A DNA stretch of 64,000 nt from Sipunculus nudus (lineage: Eukaryota > Annelida > Sipuncula > Golfingiida > Sipunculidae): assembly GCA_026874595.1 (NCBI GenBank), contig CM049309.1, forward strand, positions 38,643,079 to 38,707,078, read 5' to 3'. Each line of letters starts with the position of its first letter. The stretch's first letter is position 1. The translations under genes and the position numbers were made by a program. Below are positions 13,011 to 24,000 of this stretch, one piece after another. The notes below the pieces were generated by a model. It had not been told where the DNA came from. It did not search any database and saw only the letters and a list, made by a program, of their open reading frames with translations.

Positions 13011-13354
13011 AAAAATGCATGAATAGCTTTTGATGTATCCAGATGACCCATTTTTTAACTGGGAGCGATGCGGGATGTAATCTGTACACTATATACATAC
13101 ATTTGAACAAGAGACCAAAAGGTCAGTTCTTATATTTATACCCTGAATTAAATATTTTGTGCATTATAACGGGCAACACACAAACAGTGAAATTGTAAAT
13201 ACCGTTTCAGCTATTATCAAAAATAGTAGGCTGTCATGGTTGAAGCCAAGATATATGCGTGTAACATTTATGCTTACAGCCCTTGCTGTTGCTGAGATAT
13301 TTGGTACTCTATTTACCTGAAGTATGCAGACCAATTTAACTCTCGTAATAATGT

Positions 13355-13356
13355 AA

Positions 13357-13396
<40 letters not shown>
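13355..13396. repeat. ATT trinucleotide microsatellite
   Basis: About 14 ATT units. Confidence 0.95.
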
Positions 13397-13755
13397 TTTA
13401 TTACTATTATTCAACATGAAAGTAAAGCTTTTGACTGAGCATGTTTTACATTTGTTTCTCATGAAGGTACAGGCATTTTATTTTTCATCATTACTTCAGA
13501 CTTGCAAGGTACACTTAGGCGTTTGATCAGCAATAACAGTAAACTTTCTATGAATCGTTCATATTGGATGTCCCAAAAAATGTCCCGCTTTTGAACTCGC
13601 AATATCTCGGTTGCAAATATTTCACTAACACTGAAATGTTTCATGGTGTAACATTTGGGTATTGTCCATAAGCTTATGAAAAACCAAAGAAATCAAATAC
13701 ATTTTTTCGCGAGTATCTCCGAATTCAAAAAAACATACGAAAAAAATACATGCAA

Positions 13756-13991
13756 CGTCAGAGTCAGAGGTGGGGGGGGGGGGGGGGGTTTGGTTCAAAT
13801 TAATCATCCCCTCTGATATTCAGAGAATAATAATTATATTTTGGAAATATTTAAATAATTAAAATAATAGGATCTGGTTCCATTTTTGATTTAACTATGA
13901 AATACTATATGTCTAAACCTAAATATATATGTATATACTCTCCCACTTTTTGGTTAGTCATCCCCCCGCCCTAGATAAATTGACGCCTCAG
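13756..13991 (-). mobile_element. MITE with CAGTGGCGTCAAT-type ends, copy 2 (inverted, shorter)
   Basis: Read on the minus strand it begins CTGAGGCGTCAATTTATC and contains a GGGCGGGGGGATGAC segment, then text matching copy 1 (ATTATTCTCTGAATATCAG against ATTATTCTCTGAATAGCAG in copy 1). It closes in a homopolymer tract (G tract 13772-13788 on the plus strand). It is about half the length of copy 1 (7474-7927) and lacks the TA microsatellite. Confidence 0.55.
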
Positions 13992-14059
13992 ATTGCTCTT
14001 TCCAAATTGGAACAAACTTTGGACTGAACTTATCATGGATGCAAATCGCAATTAAGGGA

Positions 14060-14400
14060 CCTTGACACAAAGACAGGTAATTTTTTTTTACTTAAACTGA
14101 TTTAAATATGCCAACACCTGGCGGCAGACATGGTAGTGCCATATGCATGAGTCTTACGTCACATGGCACTTTCGAGTTAATACTATTTGGAATTCGGGGA
14201 TACTCGCAAAATATGCATATGATTTCTTAGGTATTTAAAGAGCTTGTAGATAATATCCACATATTACATCAAGATAAGTTTCAGTGGAATTGGGACCGTA
14301 ACAATGGAGATATTTTTTTTATAATAATATTTTTTGGTGGAGGTAACCGCCTCCATTTTATCTAAATGCTAACTTAACTACATATATGTACATCTGCAGA
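14060..14400. other. No recognisable feature
   Basis: Unremarkable AT-rich DNA preceding the SINE. Confidence 0.5.
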
Positions 14401-14734
14401 TTTTTATTCCGGTTTCGGACTACGTGACGAGGCAGTATCACACGCTTCCTCTCATTTTATATCCTGGTGTTAACCAGGCCCGGTGACTACTGCACCTGCG
14501 GGCCCTGGGTGCGTAATCGTCCCCATTACTGGATCATATCACCGAGGAGCCCCCGAAAGGCGCACTCGTTGTGAGTGAAACACGGCCGTTGGGCACGACC
14601 TTCCCATTAAGCCTGCAGAGCGCTCACCCTGGGTGGGGGCCGACTGTGAAAAATCTCACCGCCTCGGCTGAGATTCGAACTCACGATCTCCCGGATTTGA
14701 GTCTTGCGCTCTACCCTTGAGCCACAGAAGCCGG
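14401..14734 (-). mobile_element. tRNA-derived SINE, full-length-looking copy
   Basis: On the minus strand the element starts near 14734 with CCGGCTTCTGTGGCTCAAGG. It carries an A-box TGGCTCAAGGGTAG (14711-14724) and a B-box GAGTTCGAATCTC (about 14670-14682), the spacing of a Pol III tRNA promoter. A ~250-bp unrelated body follows and ends in CCGGAATAAAAA. A second copy at 45143-45371 aligns through head and body but lacks ~90 bp. The tRNA part is too altered to name the parent isoacceptor safely. Confidence 0.75.
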
Positions 14735-15194
14735 TGCCATCGAGATATTTGGGACACCCGATATCAAAGAAAAGCAGAATTTTTTTACAAGGCCATGGCT
14801 CTAAGTCTTTAAGTTGACGTCATTGATTACTAGTATGTGCCATCGCACAGAAATTGCAAACGGACGGACTGACCAACAGACGCTGAGGTGGGGAATATAA
14901 ACTGGAGTCTGGACGAAAATAAGGTTAATTCTTTATTTAATATAAATGTATATAATATAAATGATGGAATTTAAATAATTTTTTGATAATAAACACCAAG
15001 AGATGTGTAAAAGTGTGATAGCAAAGTTCACTGTGAAAATTGGAGGTTATCTCGTCATGAATCAATGGACCAATTATAATACAGACATAAAGATGTAAAA
15101 TCCATTTAAGAATCATCAAATCGAGCAAGAGTGTAAAAAAGTGTAAATTTAAATGAGTACAGTTGTGACTTTACAACATTACATGTGGTGTAAT
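14735..15194. other. No recognisable feature
   Basis: AT-rich sequence between two minus-strand repeats. Confidence 0.5.
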
Positions 15195-15530
15195 GAAAAA
15201 AAACGGGCCTAGAGGTACAAATAGTCACCCGCCATATGTTTTACAAGGAAAATGGGCATCAGTGATACGTGTAAAGACCATTGGGGAGGGCAGAAAGCCA
15301 CTAAACACAGGTGGTGCCACCTGCTGGTTATAATCCTATGCCAGTCATGTGCTGAGTAATTAAGTGGAGAAAGCAGTAAAGCAGTAATGGTATGTGGTAA
15401 AAGAATGGGACGGGACTGATGGAAGGAAGGACAGATGGACGGACGGACAGACGAACATTCCAGGAGTCCTCCCTCCTGACTAATTAAAATATAGACACTG
15501 CCAGTGCAGGACGGGACAGTCAATCGCCAA
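15195..15530 (-). repeat. CGTCCGTCC-type modular repeat, minus strand
   Basis: The plus strand shows GATGGACGGACGGACAGACG (about 15433-15452). On the minus strand this is the CGTCCGTCCGTCC tract that, in the superfamily seen at 38-42 kb, follows the 5' terminus. A GGTGGTGCCACC near-palindrome (about 15311-15322) is the same box found at 33-36 kb. A 104-codon minus-strand frame spans it and is incidental. Confidence 0.5.
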
Positions 15531-16161
15531 GGTTATGTTACGTGTGGCAACCTCATGTCTCAACCATCAAATCAATTCAGTATATAATCCTTGGGTTGAC
15601 ACTTGTCGAAATGGTGGAAATTTTCTTATCTTGACCAGTTGTAATGAAGAATGAAAATCATATCATGAACTAGTAATCTGCATACCAATGGATGCATGCC
15701 TCCGTCATGGGGGCACGAGGTTCAAAACGCTCTGCGAACACACTGGATGCTGTAACATGAAGGGCAGGTTGCTCCAACGTGAAATGAACAGGTCGTCAGG
15801 CTATAGACCTTCTGTGCATTTAATTATTTTTTAGCTCATATTATCAGGTTCATTCGTGCATAAGTGACCGTCCATTTGTGAATATTCCTCGATGAAGCCC
15901 AAGAATCCGGAGAAGATGCTGGATCAACACCATAATCTAATCGATTCTTCCTAGGCCCATTCCGGAAACGCCGTAAATGCCTAAGATTCCGTCAATAAAT
16001 GTGCGAGTTATGTTGTAGAACAAACTCACACAAGAACAGCAAAACACACAACGAGAATGATCGCATATATACCTTCTTGGCGGAGGCAAAAATTTCTGAC
16101 GAGTCAGCATCTTGCTCCTTTGTCCAAGGTTTAGGGCTACTGTATACGAGACAACATGCAT
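15531..16161. other. No recognisable feature
   Basis: Overlapping short frames on both strands at 15937-16199 show no family resemblance. Confidence 0.45.
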
Positions 16162-16559
16162 TAGTGGTGGGAGTTGGTTTTAAAATCTATAATAGATGAT
16201 AGAAAAAAAGACCGATGATCGATTATTAATCGATTATTTTATGTACTTTCTATTACCTTGAAATCTGCTGCATACTAGTACCTAAAATATTGACCCCAGT
16301 ATATAGTATGACATGCACATTGGTATTCATTATTGAACCAATCCATCAGCATCCAAGATCAACTTGCCGTCGGACGATTGTTGGCTGCTCAAGGTTCCGT
16401 CTTTATGCTGTTCGTTACTTTGTGTACGTATATCTCTGACAGGATTAGATTCTTTTCATGTGCATACATAATCGTTTTTAATCGATCATGCAAAATGCAG
16501 TCGATTAAATCGGCTTTGAAACAAAACGACCATTTAATCGATTAATCGCCACACCACTA
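16162..16559. mobile_element. hAT-like MITE, 398 bp
   Basis: The ends are TAGTGGTG and CACCACTA, a perfect 8-bp inverted repeat. Subterminal regions on both sides are filled with ATCGATTAATCGATTA-type palindromic boxes (16214-16238 and 16480-16550), a common subterminal pattern of hAT MITEs. The 8-bp flanks ACATGCAT and CCATACGT agree at 5 of 8 positions, compatible with a decayed hAT target duplication but not proof. No transposase is present. Confidence 0.6.
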
Positions 16560-16705
16560 CCATACGTCAACAAGAGACAACTCTTCTGAAGCAGATCCTC
16601 AGCCCTATAGGATGGGTGCTTACTGGAGAGGATAACACTGTCAGTATACGCATTTCTTCGTTTGACCGATGACTGAAAACAGCATTCAGGCGGAGCCATA
16701 CACAG

Positions 16706-16765
16706 ATAGACTTTAACAAGGCGTTCGATGATTTGGTCCCCGAGCTCATTTTACGAAGTTTATAA
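16706..16765 (+). pseudogene. Reverse transcriptase scrap (LINE RT motif A)
   Basis: The frame at 16706-16762 reads IDFNKAFDDLVPELILRSL, then a stop. This matches the hallmark hydrophobic-D-F-x-K-A-F-D-x3-P-x-x-L-x-x-x-L block of non-LTR reverse transcriptases, where the first Asp is a catalytic residue. No flanking RT blocks could be aligned, so it is a small relic. The subfamily cannot be set from 20 residues. Confidence 0.6.
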
Positions 16766-16799
16766 TTAGAGCCAGGTAATATAGCCAAACCAGACCATG

Positions 16800-17765
16800 C
16801 ATGCTGAGAATATGATGAGCGTAAAAACTTTTAAGACTTAATAAAAACTAAACCAGCCAATTCTTTTTTAAATTATCATCGACAATGTCGGAAAAACTTG
16901 GGTATTCATGTCTGTTTTTGACAAATTTGGGCATATAGGGCTACAAGGCCTAAAATTTGCAAACTAAAAATAATGGGATAATAATGTTTTACGGATAATT
17001 GTTATTAGTTTATGTATTTTCTTGCCTAATTCAAAAACCTATTTTTTTTAATTATCATAATCAAGAAAAAGTATTAAGGTTAAGTAAACCTAATAGCATG
17101 CGGACATGTTGTGTGCATGATTTCATCCAAAGCAGAGACTGGGCCTTGATGTGATTGGCTGGTGCAAAGTGTGACGTTACACTCTAGAAATGACTTAAAT
17201 CTAGCAAAACATGTTGTTTTTATTATTCCCTGAAAATTTGGAGCTGAACGTGTCAGAAAAACTAAGCTTTTGATGAGATCTAGGATTTTTAGTCACATGC
17301 ATGGGATTTCACTGTGTTTGAGGTCACTACCGAGTTGACAATGCTCACAGATGTGCCAATTGTTTTTGAACAAATCACACAACCTCATGTTTTTTCTTCT
17401 GGAAAATAAATAAAAAAAAAATGTTTTTCTTCAGGAATTGAATTCATTTAATTATTATTTTTTTCATAGGTAATTGTGTTATATGATAATATTATATAAT
17501 GAAATTAATCTAAATTTGGAAAACGTAAACTTGCTCGACTTAGCTTTCCGATATAAGGATAGTTCACAGCTGCAACAACGGATTCGCCAGGTTGGCGTAT
17601 ATCATTGAACTTACTGACTGCAAGCTTTATGGTGGATTGATAGGCCTAATTAATGCATGGTATGAATTCCTAATTCATTTACACACATGTTCCGCATTGT
17701 GACCTTGGGAATTTTAGTTCTGCTTTTTTATACGGCCGTCAATGACGTGTAGTATTACGGTAAAC
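16800..17765. other. No recognisable feature
   Basis: AT-rich sequence with T and A runs. No gene signal is seen. Confidence 0.5.
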
Positions 17766-18262
17766 CCATGCACGGTCCGTCCGTCCGTCTCTTAACTTTA
17801 GTGTCACCGTAATAACTTACCGCGACGCTTTGATGGATTTTCACGAAACTCACTATAACATCTAACCAATAGATTATCTCGCCAGAGTTCGATTATGTGC
17901 AAAATCCACGCGTATTTAATAAGAGGTCATTAGGCTACTTTGTTTTGTCGCCGCGATAACTTAAGAAGAATACGATGGATTTTAATCAAACTCAGCAGAC
18001 ATATTAATCAATATAATATCTCGTCTAAGTTTGATTTTCAGCAAAATTCATGCATATTTAATAAGGTTAGAGGTCACCAAACTTTGGTGGCACCATGGTG
18101 ACTTACCAAAATTCTTATGGATTTTCATGAAACTCATTATACATATTTACCAATAGAGTGTCTCACCTGAATTTACATTCTTATCAAAATTCAGGTATAT
18201 TGAATGAGGGCAGAGGTCACAAAACACATGACGGCCTGATGACGGGGCATATTATATGCACC
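17766..18262 (+). repeat. CCGTCCGTCCGTC repeat with three 142-bp units
   Basis: A GGTCCGTCCGTCCGTCTC tract (about 17775-17792) precedes three diverged units whose (G/T)ATGGATTTT anchors fall at 17832, 17974 and 18116, exactly 142 bases apart. Each unit continues with AAACTCA, CCAATA-type text, a TCTCGCC/TCTCACC box, and a GCAAAAT-GTATTTAATAAG box leading to AGAGGTCA. It belongs to the modular CGTCCGTCC class seen across the window. Confidence 0.7.
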
Positions 18263-18777
18263 ATTTGCGCTGCTCTTGCTTCAGTAGCTCAATAGAGAAT
18301 TAACCGTGCATTTAAGGGTTATTTTAATGGTCAAAGATCAAAAATGGTTGCCATATAGTATACCTTTTAATTTTAACACAGGATCGCCTAAATTGTAAAA
18401 TATGTCTGATCCTACTTCAATAAACGCTGTAAAACAATTGCTTTGGTAAGTATTTTTTTTTTTTAACAAGACAGGCCTAGTCATAAGCTTGATAAACAAA
18501 GTGACATGTCATATATATCAATTTCAATGAAAATGGTAAAGATCTATAGACACTATAAAAAATATTGTGCAAGCATATCTTCTAAGCTGCAAATTTATGT
18601 AGCTTATAATTCGGTGAGCATACAACATAAAACGAGCCTCCGCGTATTTCCATGCAATATTTGCCCTTGGATTATTTATATTAAATTTAATGTTTCATAA
18701 ATTTTTAATGTCTTCTATATATTACACACATTATATAAAGCCAATATGAAGGCCTTGGCTAGAGTATTAGTGTAGGC

Positions 18778-18814
18778 ATACATACATACATACATACATA
18801 CATACATACATACA

Positions 18815-18880
<66 letters not shown>
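18778..18880. repeat. CATA tetranucleotide plus TA microsatellite
   Basis: About nine CATA units (18778-18813) pass through CAAA into about 31 TA units. The tyrosine/isoleucine-rich frame on the minus strand is the repeat itself. Confidence 0.95.
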
Positions 18881-18883
<3 letters not shown>

Positions 18884-19334
18884 GCTATGGGCCTAGTTAT
18901 TATTTTTTTCATTTCTCTCTAGTGTTTTATTATTTGACAACTGACTTGGAATCCGATAAATTTCTGTTTAATAGGCAATCAATTATATTATTAGGCTATT
19001 AAGTATTACAGGCTATTAAGTATATATACTATAATGTGGTCAAATTAGGCATTAGGCCTATGTAAAGAGAAACAGCTACGGTGGTTACTCCAATGCACAG
19101 TGAAACATCTGCATGGGACTATAGTCTATACTACAACTAAATTATTAAATACATGTTACATCTAACAGGAGAGAGATAAAGCAGGGTACCATTATAATAT
19201 GGTTATGTGTAATATAATATATTTTTAATAATAATTTAATATGTAATTTGTTTACACCAAATCTTGCAATAAGGGAACACGTATGCGGATAGGTAACGTC
19301 TAAATAACTTAGTTTTATTCCTATGTGACGGCAA
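18881..19334. other. 5' flank of the tRNA gene
   Basis: AT-rich, with no other feature recognised. Pol III promoters are internal, so no upstream element is expected. Confidence 0.5.
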
Positions 19335-19406
19335 TCCCTGATGGTCTAGTGGTTAGGATTCGGCGCTCTCACCGCCGCGGCCGGGGTTCGATTCCCCGTC
19401 AGGGAG
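19335..19406 (+). tRNA. tRNA-Glu (anticodon CTC)
   Basis: The 72-nt gene folds into a full cloverleaf. Acceptor arms TCCCTGA (19335-19341) and TCAGGGA (19399-19405) pair completely and the discriminator base is G. The anticodon stem CGGCG/CGCCG encloses the loop CTCTCAC, placing anticodon CTC at 19368-19370, which reads GAG (Glu). The T stem CGGGG/CCCCG encloses TTCGATT. Internal Pol III promoters are present: A-box TGGTCTAGTGG (19342-19352) and B-box GGTTCGATTCC (19385-19395). The sequence closely follows the animal tRNA-Glu consensus and has no intron. CCA is not encoded, as expected in eukaryotes. A short open frame runs through it and is spurious. Confidence 0.97.
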
Positions 19407-19410
19407 AGTA

Positions 19411-19418
19411 TTTTTTTT
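19411..19418 (+). terminator. Pol III terminator of tRNA-Glu
   Basis: Eight Ts begin five bases after the tRNA 3' end, a standard RNA polymerase III stop. Confidence 0.9.
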
Positions 19419-20045
19419 CCATCCTTTTCCTTACATTTTTAGAACTTTGCTCTGATGATCGGTTTTCACATATAGACCGATTACTGCCTACTACCTTCTA
19501 TTTATGAAATTTATTCTGTTTTAAATTGCCTTTGGACACTCGGTTAATGATTTGTACAATGCCCGGCAGGGGGCGACAAAGAACAGGCTTCTTCATGATA
19601 GGATGGCGACAGCCAATCTGCATCTGTCTCAGACTGTCCAGCTGAAGTGCTCGGAGGGCTTATACTGTCTACTGACATCACAGTCAGCTACTCAATAAAA
19701 AAATTGCATCATAATGCAAATGCGATTGAATATCATCAAGTGCAAATGCAAAAAAAAAGAAGAAAAATACAAATGCATTTACAAGTTACAAATGAATTTC
19801 CCCCATTTTGCTCCCTGAAATCAAATATTTAGTGATGATCAAATATAAGTATATTCTCTCTTCTGCTGGAACCAAATAAAACATGTATGTAAGAATATAT
19901 ACTTACATTTAATTAATTTGCATAACAAGAATATAACATGACTCTTAATACAGATTTTTTTGGTGATTATTTAATCTGCACCTGAAATTTCATTTTAAAA
20001 TCAAATGTTTTAAACTGTGATATGTAATTTTTTTCTCAAAATGTT
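19419..20045. other. No recognisable feature
   Basis: AT-rich sequence with an A-rich patch near 19750-19770. Confidence 0.5.
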
Positions 20046-20164
<119 letters not shown>

Positions 20165-20284
20165 TAAAAAGAAATAACCTTGCTCTTTGAAATTTGATTT
20201 GTTATTAGTTTCTCCTTTCGCTGGTCTTACTGGTTGTTAAACCAGGGACTTTTGCCTCTTGACTACGACGCGAGTACTGCACGC

Positions 20285-20484
20285 CAGAAGCGGATCCAGG
20301 GGGGGGGGGTCCAGGGGGTCCGGACCCCCCCTTTTTCACCCGAAACAACCTTTTTAAGGGGTTTTAGACGTAATTTTGCGGCCTGGACCCCCCTTTTCCA
20401 GACGTGATGACCTTTTTTTTAAGGATTTTCATTAGTCCTCCTGGGTTGGACCCCCCCTTTTCCTAAATCCTGGATCCGCCCCTG
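20285..20484 (+). mobile_element. GGATCC-ended MITE, copy 2, with target duplication
   Basis: Ends CAGAAGCGGATCCAGG and CCTGGATCCGCCCCTG form a 16-bp inverted repeat with two mismatches. CACGC directly flanks both ends (20280-20284 and 20485-20489). If the CTG at the element edge is counted, the match extends to CTGCACGC on both sides, so a 5-bp or 8-bp target duplication is possible. The interior repeats a C-tract / CCTTTTTTAAGG / C-tract pattern and aligns with 11936-12127. It is non-autonomous. Confidence 0.8.
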
Positions 20485-20753
20485 CACGCTACCTATTTTT
20501 GGCCTATTTTTCTGGTTGCGGAAGTAGTAAATACTTCCGCATAGCACACTTTCTCTTTGGGGTTATATATATAGCGGCTGGCAGTAATGACATACGTGCG
20601 ACCTTATTAGTATACGGGTCAGGTGACTCGAGAGAATCCGGAATGAAAGCAGTCTCTTGTATTGCAAGAGAATTATACTTCCATAATCTCATTTGAGTTT
20701 TTCTTCTAATGCGCCAATGATCTGCATTAGCCGGGCAATCGTAACGCTGGTGT

Positions 20754-22593
20754 GAGATATATTCGTCCACTGTAACAGACTGTTAGAGCAGCTGTTTATG
20801 TGATGCAATGTAGCAGACTGTTAGAGCAATTGTTGTTGATGTGGTGCAATGTAGCAGAGTGTAAATGTTATTGATGTGGTGCACTGTAGCAGATTAATAG
20901 AGTAGTTGTTGTTGATGTGGTGCAATGTAGCAGACTTATAAGTAACTGTTGTCGATGTGGTGCAATGTAGCAGATTTTTAGAGTAGTTGTTGTTGATGTG
21001 GTGCGACGTAGCATATTGTTAATGTAGTTGTTGTTGATGTGGTGCAATGTATATTTTAGAATAGGTGTTGCTTATGTGGTGCAATGTAGCAGATTTTTAA
21101 GGGCAGTTGTTGTTGATGTGGTGCGACGTAGCAGATTGTTAGAGCAGTTATTGTTGATGTGGTGCGACGTAGCATATAGTTAGAGTAGTTGTTGATGTGG
21201 TGCAATTAAGCAGATTGTTAGTGTAGTTGTTGATGATGTGGTGCATTGTAGCAGACTTTTAGTTGCATCACAGGGTCATGCAAAAGTGACCATGTAAGTC
21301 AGGCTTGTCTTGTGTCCTAACGGCTCGTGTGCGTGACACAAGCATCGGAAACCTCACGACTTGCATTACATTTCATTTGGCTACAAACAAATACTTGTTG
21401 ATATGGTGCAATGAAACAGACTGTAGAGCTGTTGTTGATGTGGTGCATTATTTGTAGATTGTTAGAGTAGTTGTTGTTGATGTGGTGCAATGTAGCACAT
21501 TGTTAGAGTGGCAATGTTAAGGTGGTGCAATGGAGCTCATTGTTAGAGTACTTTGTGTTGATTTTAGAGTAGCTATTGTTGATGTGGTGTTATGTAGCAG
21601 ATTGTTAGAGTAGCTGTTGATGATGTGGTGCAATGTAGCAGACTGTAGAGTAGTTGTCTCAAACTTGTTATAAACTTGAGATATATTCGTCCACTGTAAC
21701 AGACTGTTAGAGCAGCTGTTTATGTGATGCAATGTAGCAGACTGTTAGAGCAATTGTTGTTGATGTGGTGCAATGTAGCAGAGTGTAAATGTTATTGATG
21801 TGGTGCACTGTAGCAGATTAATAGAGTAGTTGTTGTTGATGTGGTGCAATGTAGCAGACTTATAAGTAACTGTTGTCGATGTGGTGCAATGTAGCAGATT
21901 TTTAGAGTAGTTGTTGTTGATGTGGTGCGACGTAGCATATTGTTAATGTAGTTGTTGTTGATGTGGTGCAATGTATATTTTAGAATAGGTGTTGCTTATG
22001 TGGTGCAATGTAGCAGATTTTTAAGGGCAGTTGTTGTTGATGTGGTGCGACGTAGCAGATTGTTAGAGCAGTTATTGTTGATGTGGTGCGACGTAGCATA
22101 TAGTTAGAGTAGTTGTTGATGTGGTGCAATTAAGCAGATTGTTAGTGTAGTTGTTGATGATGTGGTGCATTGTAGCAGACTTTTAGTTGCATCACAGGGT
22201 CATGCAAAAGTGACCATGTAAGTCAGGCTTGTCTTGTGTCCTAACGGCTCGTGTGCGTGACACAAGCATCGGAAACCTCACGACTTGCATTACATTTCAT
22301 TTGGCTACAAACAAATACTTGTTGATATGGTGCAATGAAACAGACTGTAGAGCTGTTGTTGATGTGGTGCATTATTTGTAGATTGTTAGAGTAGTTGTTG
22401 TTGATGTGGTGCAATGTAGCACATTGTTAGAGTGGCAATGTTAAGGTGGTGCAATGGAGCTCATTGTTAGAGTACTTTGTGTTGATTTTAGAGTAGCTAT
22501 TGTTGATGTGGTGTTATGTAGCAGATTGTTAGAGTAGCTGTTGATGATGTGGTGCAATGTAGCAGACTGTAGAGTAGTTGTCTCAAACTTGTT
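20754..22593 (+). repeat. 924-bp tandem duplication of a GTTGATGTGGTGCAATGTAGC minisatellite
   Basis: Copy 1 starts at 20754 and copy 2 at 21678, a 924-base period. The matching text, 20754-21669 and 21678-22593 (916 bp), appears identical base for base on reading. Each copy is itself an irregular minisatellite of about 35-45 bp units built on TTGTTGATGTGGTGCAATG and TAGCAGA(T)TGTTAGAGTA. It is interrupted by a ~125-bp non-repeat segment (about 21260-21390 in copy 1) that is duplicated with it. Perfect identity across a degenerate array means a very recent duplication or an assembly error. The minus-strand frames at 21517-21732 and 22441-22707 are read-throughs of the array. Confidence 0.95.
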
Positions 22594-24000
22594 TGTTTTT
22601 ATTTTGTAATATGACATACAGTAATAACAATCTGGAATAGATATAAACAGCCAATTAAGGCCTAAAAATGTCGTATTAAATATAAAGCACGTTGTACTAA
22701 AAGTCAAAGTTTTAGCTTTGTGGGTATCCTAGATTAAAGCTTGTTTTTTTCTTGTTATCCTGTCCAAATTTGTTCGAGAAATGTATTTTAATCATTTAAG
22801 CTATACATAATTATTGTGATTATCAAATTTTGTATTAAAGGATTAGAGACAATTACCGTCAGATTACTGGTAAATGGTGCAGATAGAATTAATTTATGAC
22901 TTCCGCCAGTTTATATATACCAGTTTGTCACATCCTATATCTGATGAGAAAACCCCTGGTTTGTGGTTTCACGGGCACTGTTCCTACGATGTACTGTTAT
23001 TAACAATCTTATTCACAAGAATTGCAGCTAAAATGTACGTAAACAACAAAGTTGGGGAAAGTTACAAAATCAACGAAAATTTATCTAATACTATGTACTG
23101 TTAATTATTAACAATCATATTCTAGGAAATTACAGCTTAACTGTACGTAGCCGTGACAACCTGACTCAGTAGGCAATGATATTTCGGCTGGTAAGCCTAC
23201 TTGAGTCGTGCTACAAGCAATATTGAGGGATGCATCGCAGTGGTTTCCATCATGTTGCATTCATATTGTGGTAAATTACCTTATAATCCTAACACTATGC
23301 TACGGATGATTATTTTACACAATATAATACATGTGAACTCACAACCCAAACTGAAACTCCGTCTCTATGTAAACGTGTCATTTCCTGTATCTGAAACCTG
23401 AAACTTGTGTGAGCCATGATTGTGTTCATGCGGTTATAAATTCAACAAATATGCTGAGGGGTTTACCAATATGCTGAGTTAAAACGGAACTTTTCTCGCC
23501 CATGTTTGGTGTTATTGGAAAGTACACAGAAAAATACTAACGATTGGTCTGGTTTATGTTAATTAACAGTGTATTTGTAGGCCCTGAGGCGTTGTCAAAA
23601 ATGACGAAAATATGTGTATCCTCACTAGGCAATATAATGCGTTCCTCAGAACTAGATGTAAAGACACTCTGGCAGGCTAGTAATCGGGTCGTTATGTCAG
23701 AGTGTAATGTACTAAGGCCAGTCTATTACTACAATTCTCACTCTCTGTATTTCATCATTATTATATATTATGTAAGTTGCAGGTGTTTAAGTTAATTGGG
23801 ACTTTGTGTATTCAAATGTCAGAGCTGAGTTGCCAGGTATTTACATAATGACTGTAATTGCTTAGCCTTGATTACATGGCAACTCTATTCAGTCTAATTG
23901 CACTTTCATTCAGCTCCTGTGCACACCTTTCTTTAATTGCATCTGTGGTGACACGTCAGGGAAATCTCTGATTGGTTTACTAATGGTGTATGAATAATGC
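22594..24000. other. No recognisable feature
   Basis: Several short plus-strand frames (22874-23104, 23201-23401, 23544-23795) show no recognisable protein features and no paired splice signals. Confidence 0.45.

Noticed and set aside
15209-15523. 104-codon minus-strand frame with a plausible-looking hydrophobic sequence
   Set aside because: It lies entirely within a CGTCCGTCC-type repeat.
19325-19507. 60-codon frame
   Set aside because: It is the tRNA-Glu gene read as protein.
20754-22593. Possible protein repeat gene from the minus-strand frames MHHI...LQSATLHH
   Set aside because: Short read-throughs of a minisatellite; the two frames recur only because the block is duplicated.
22935-22960. 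Hammerhead ribozyme core (CTGATGAG)
   Set aside because: No matching CGAAAC and stem partners downstream; other CTGATGA sites in the window also lack them.
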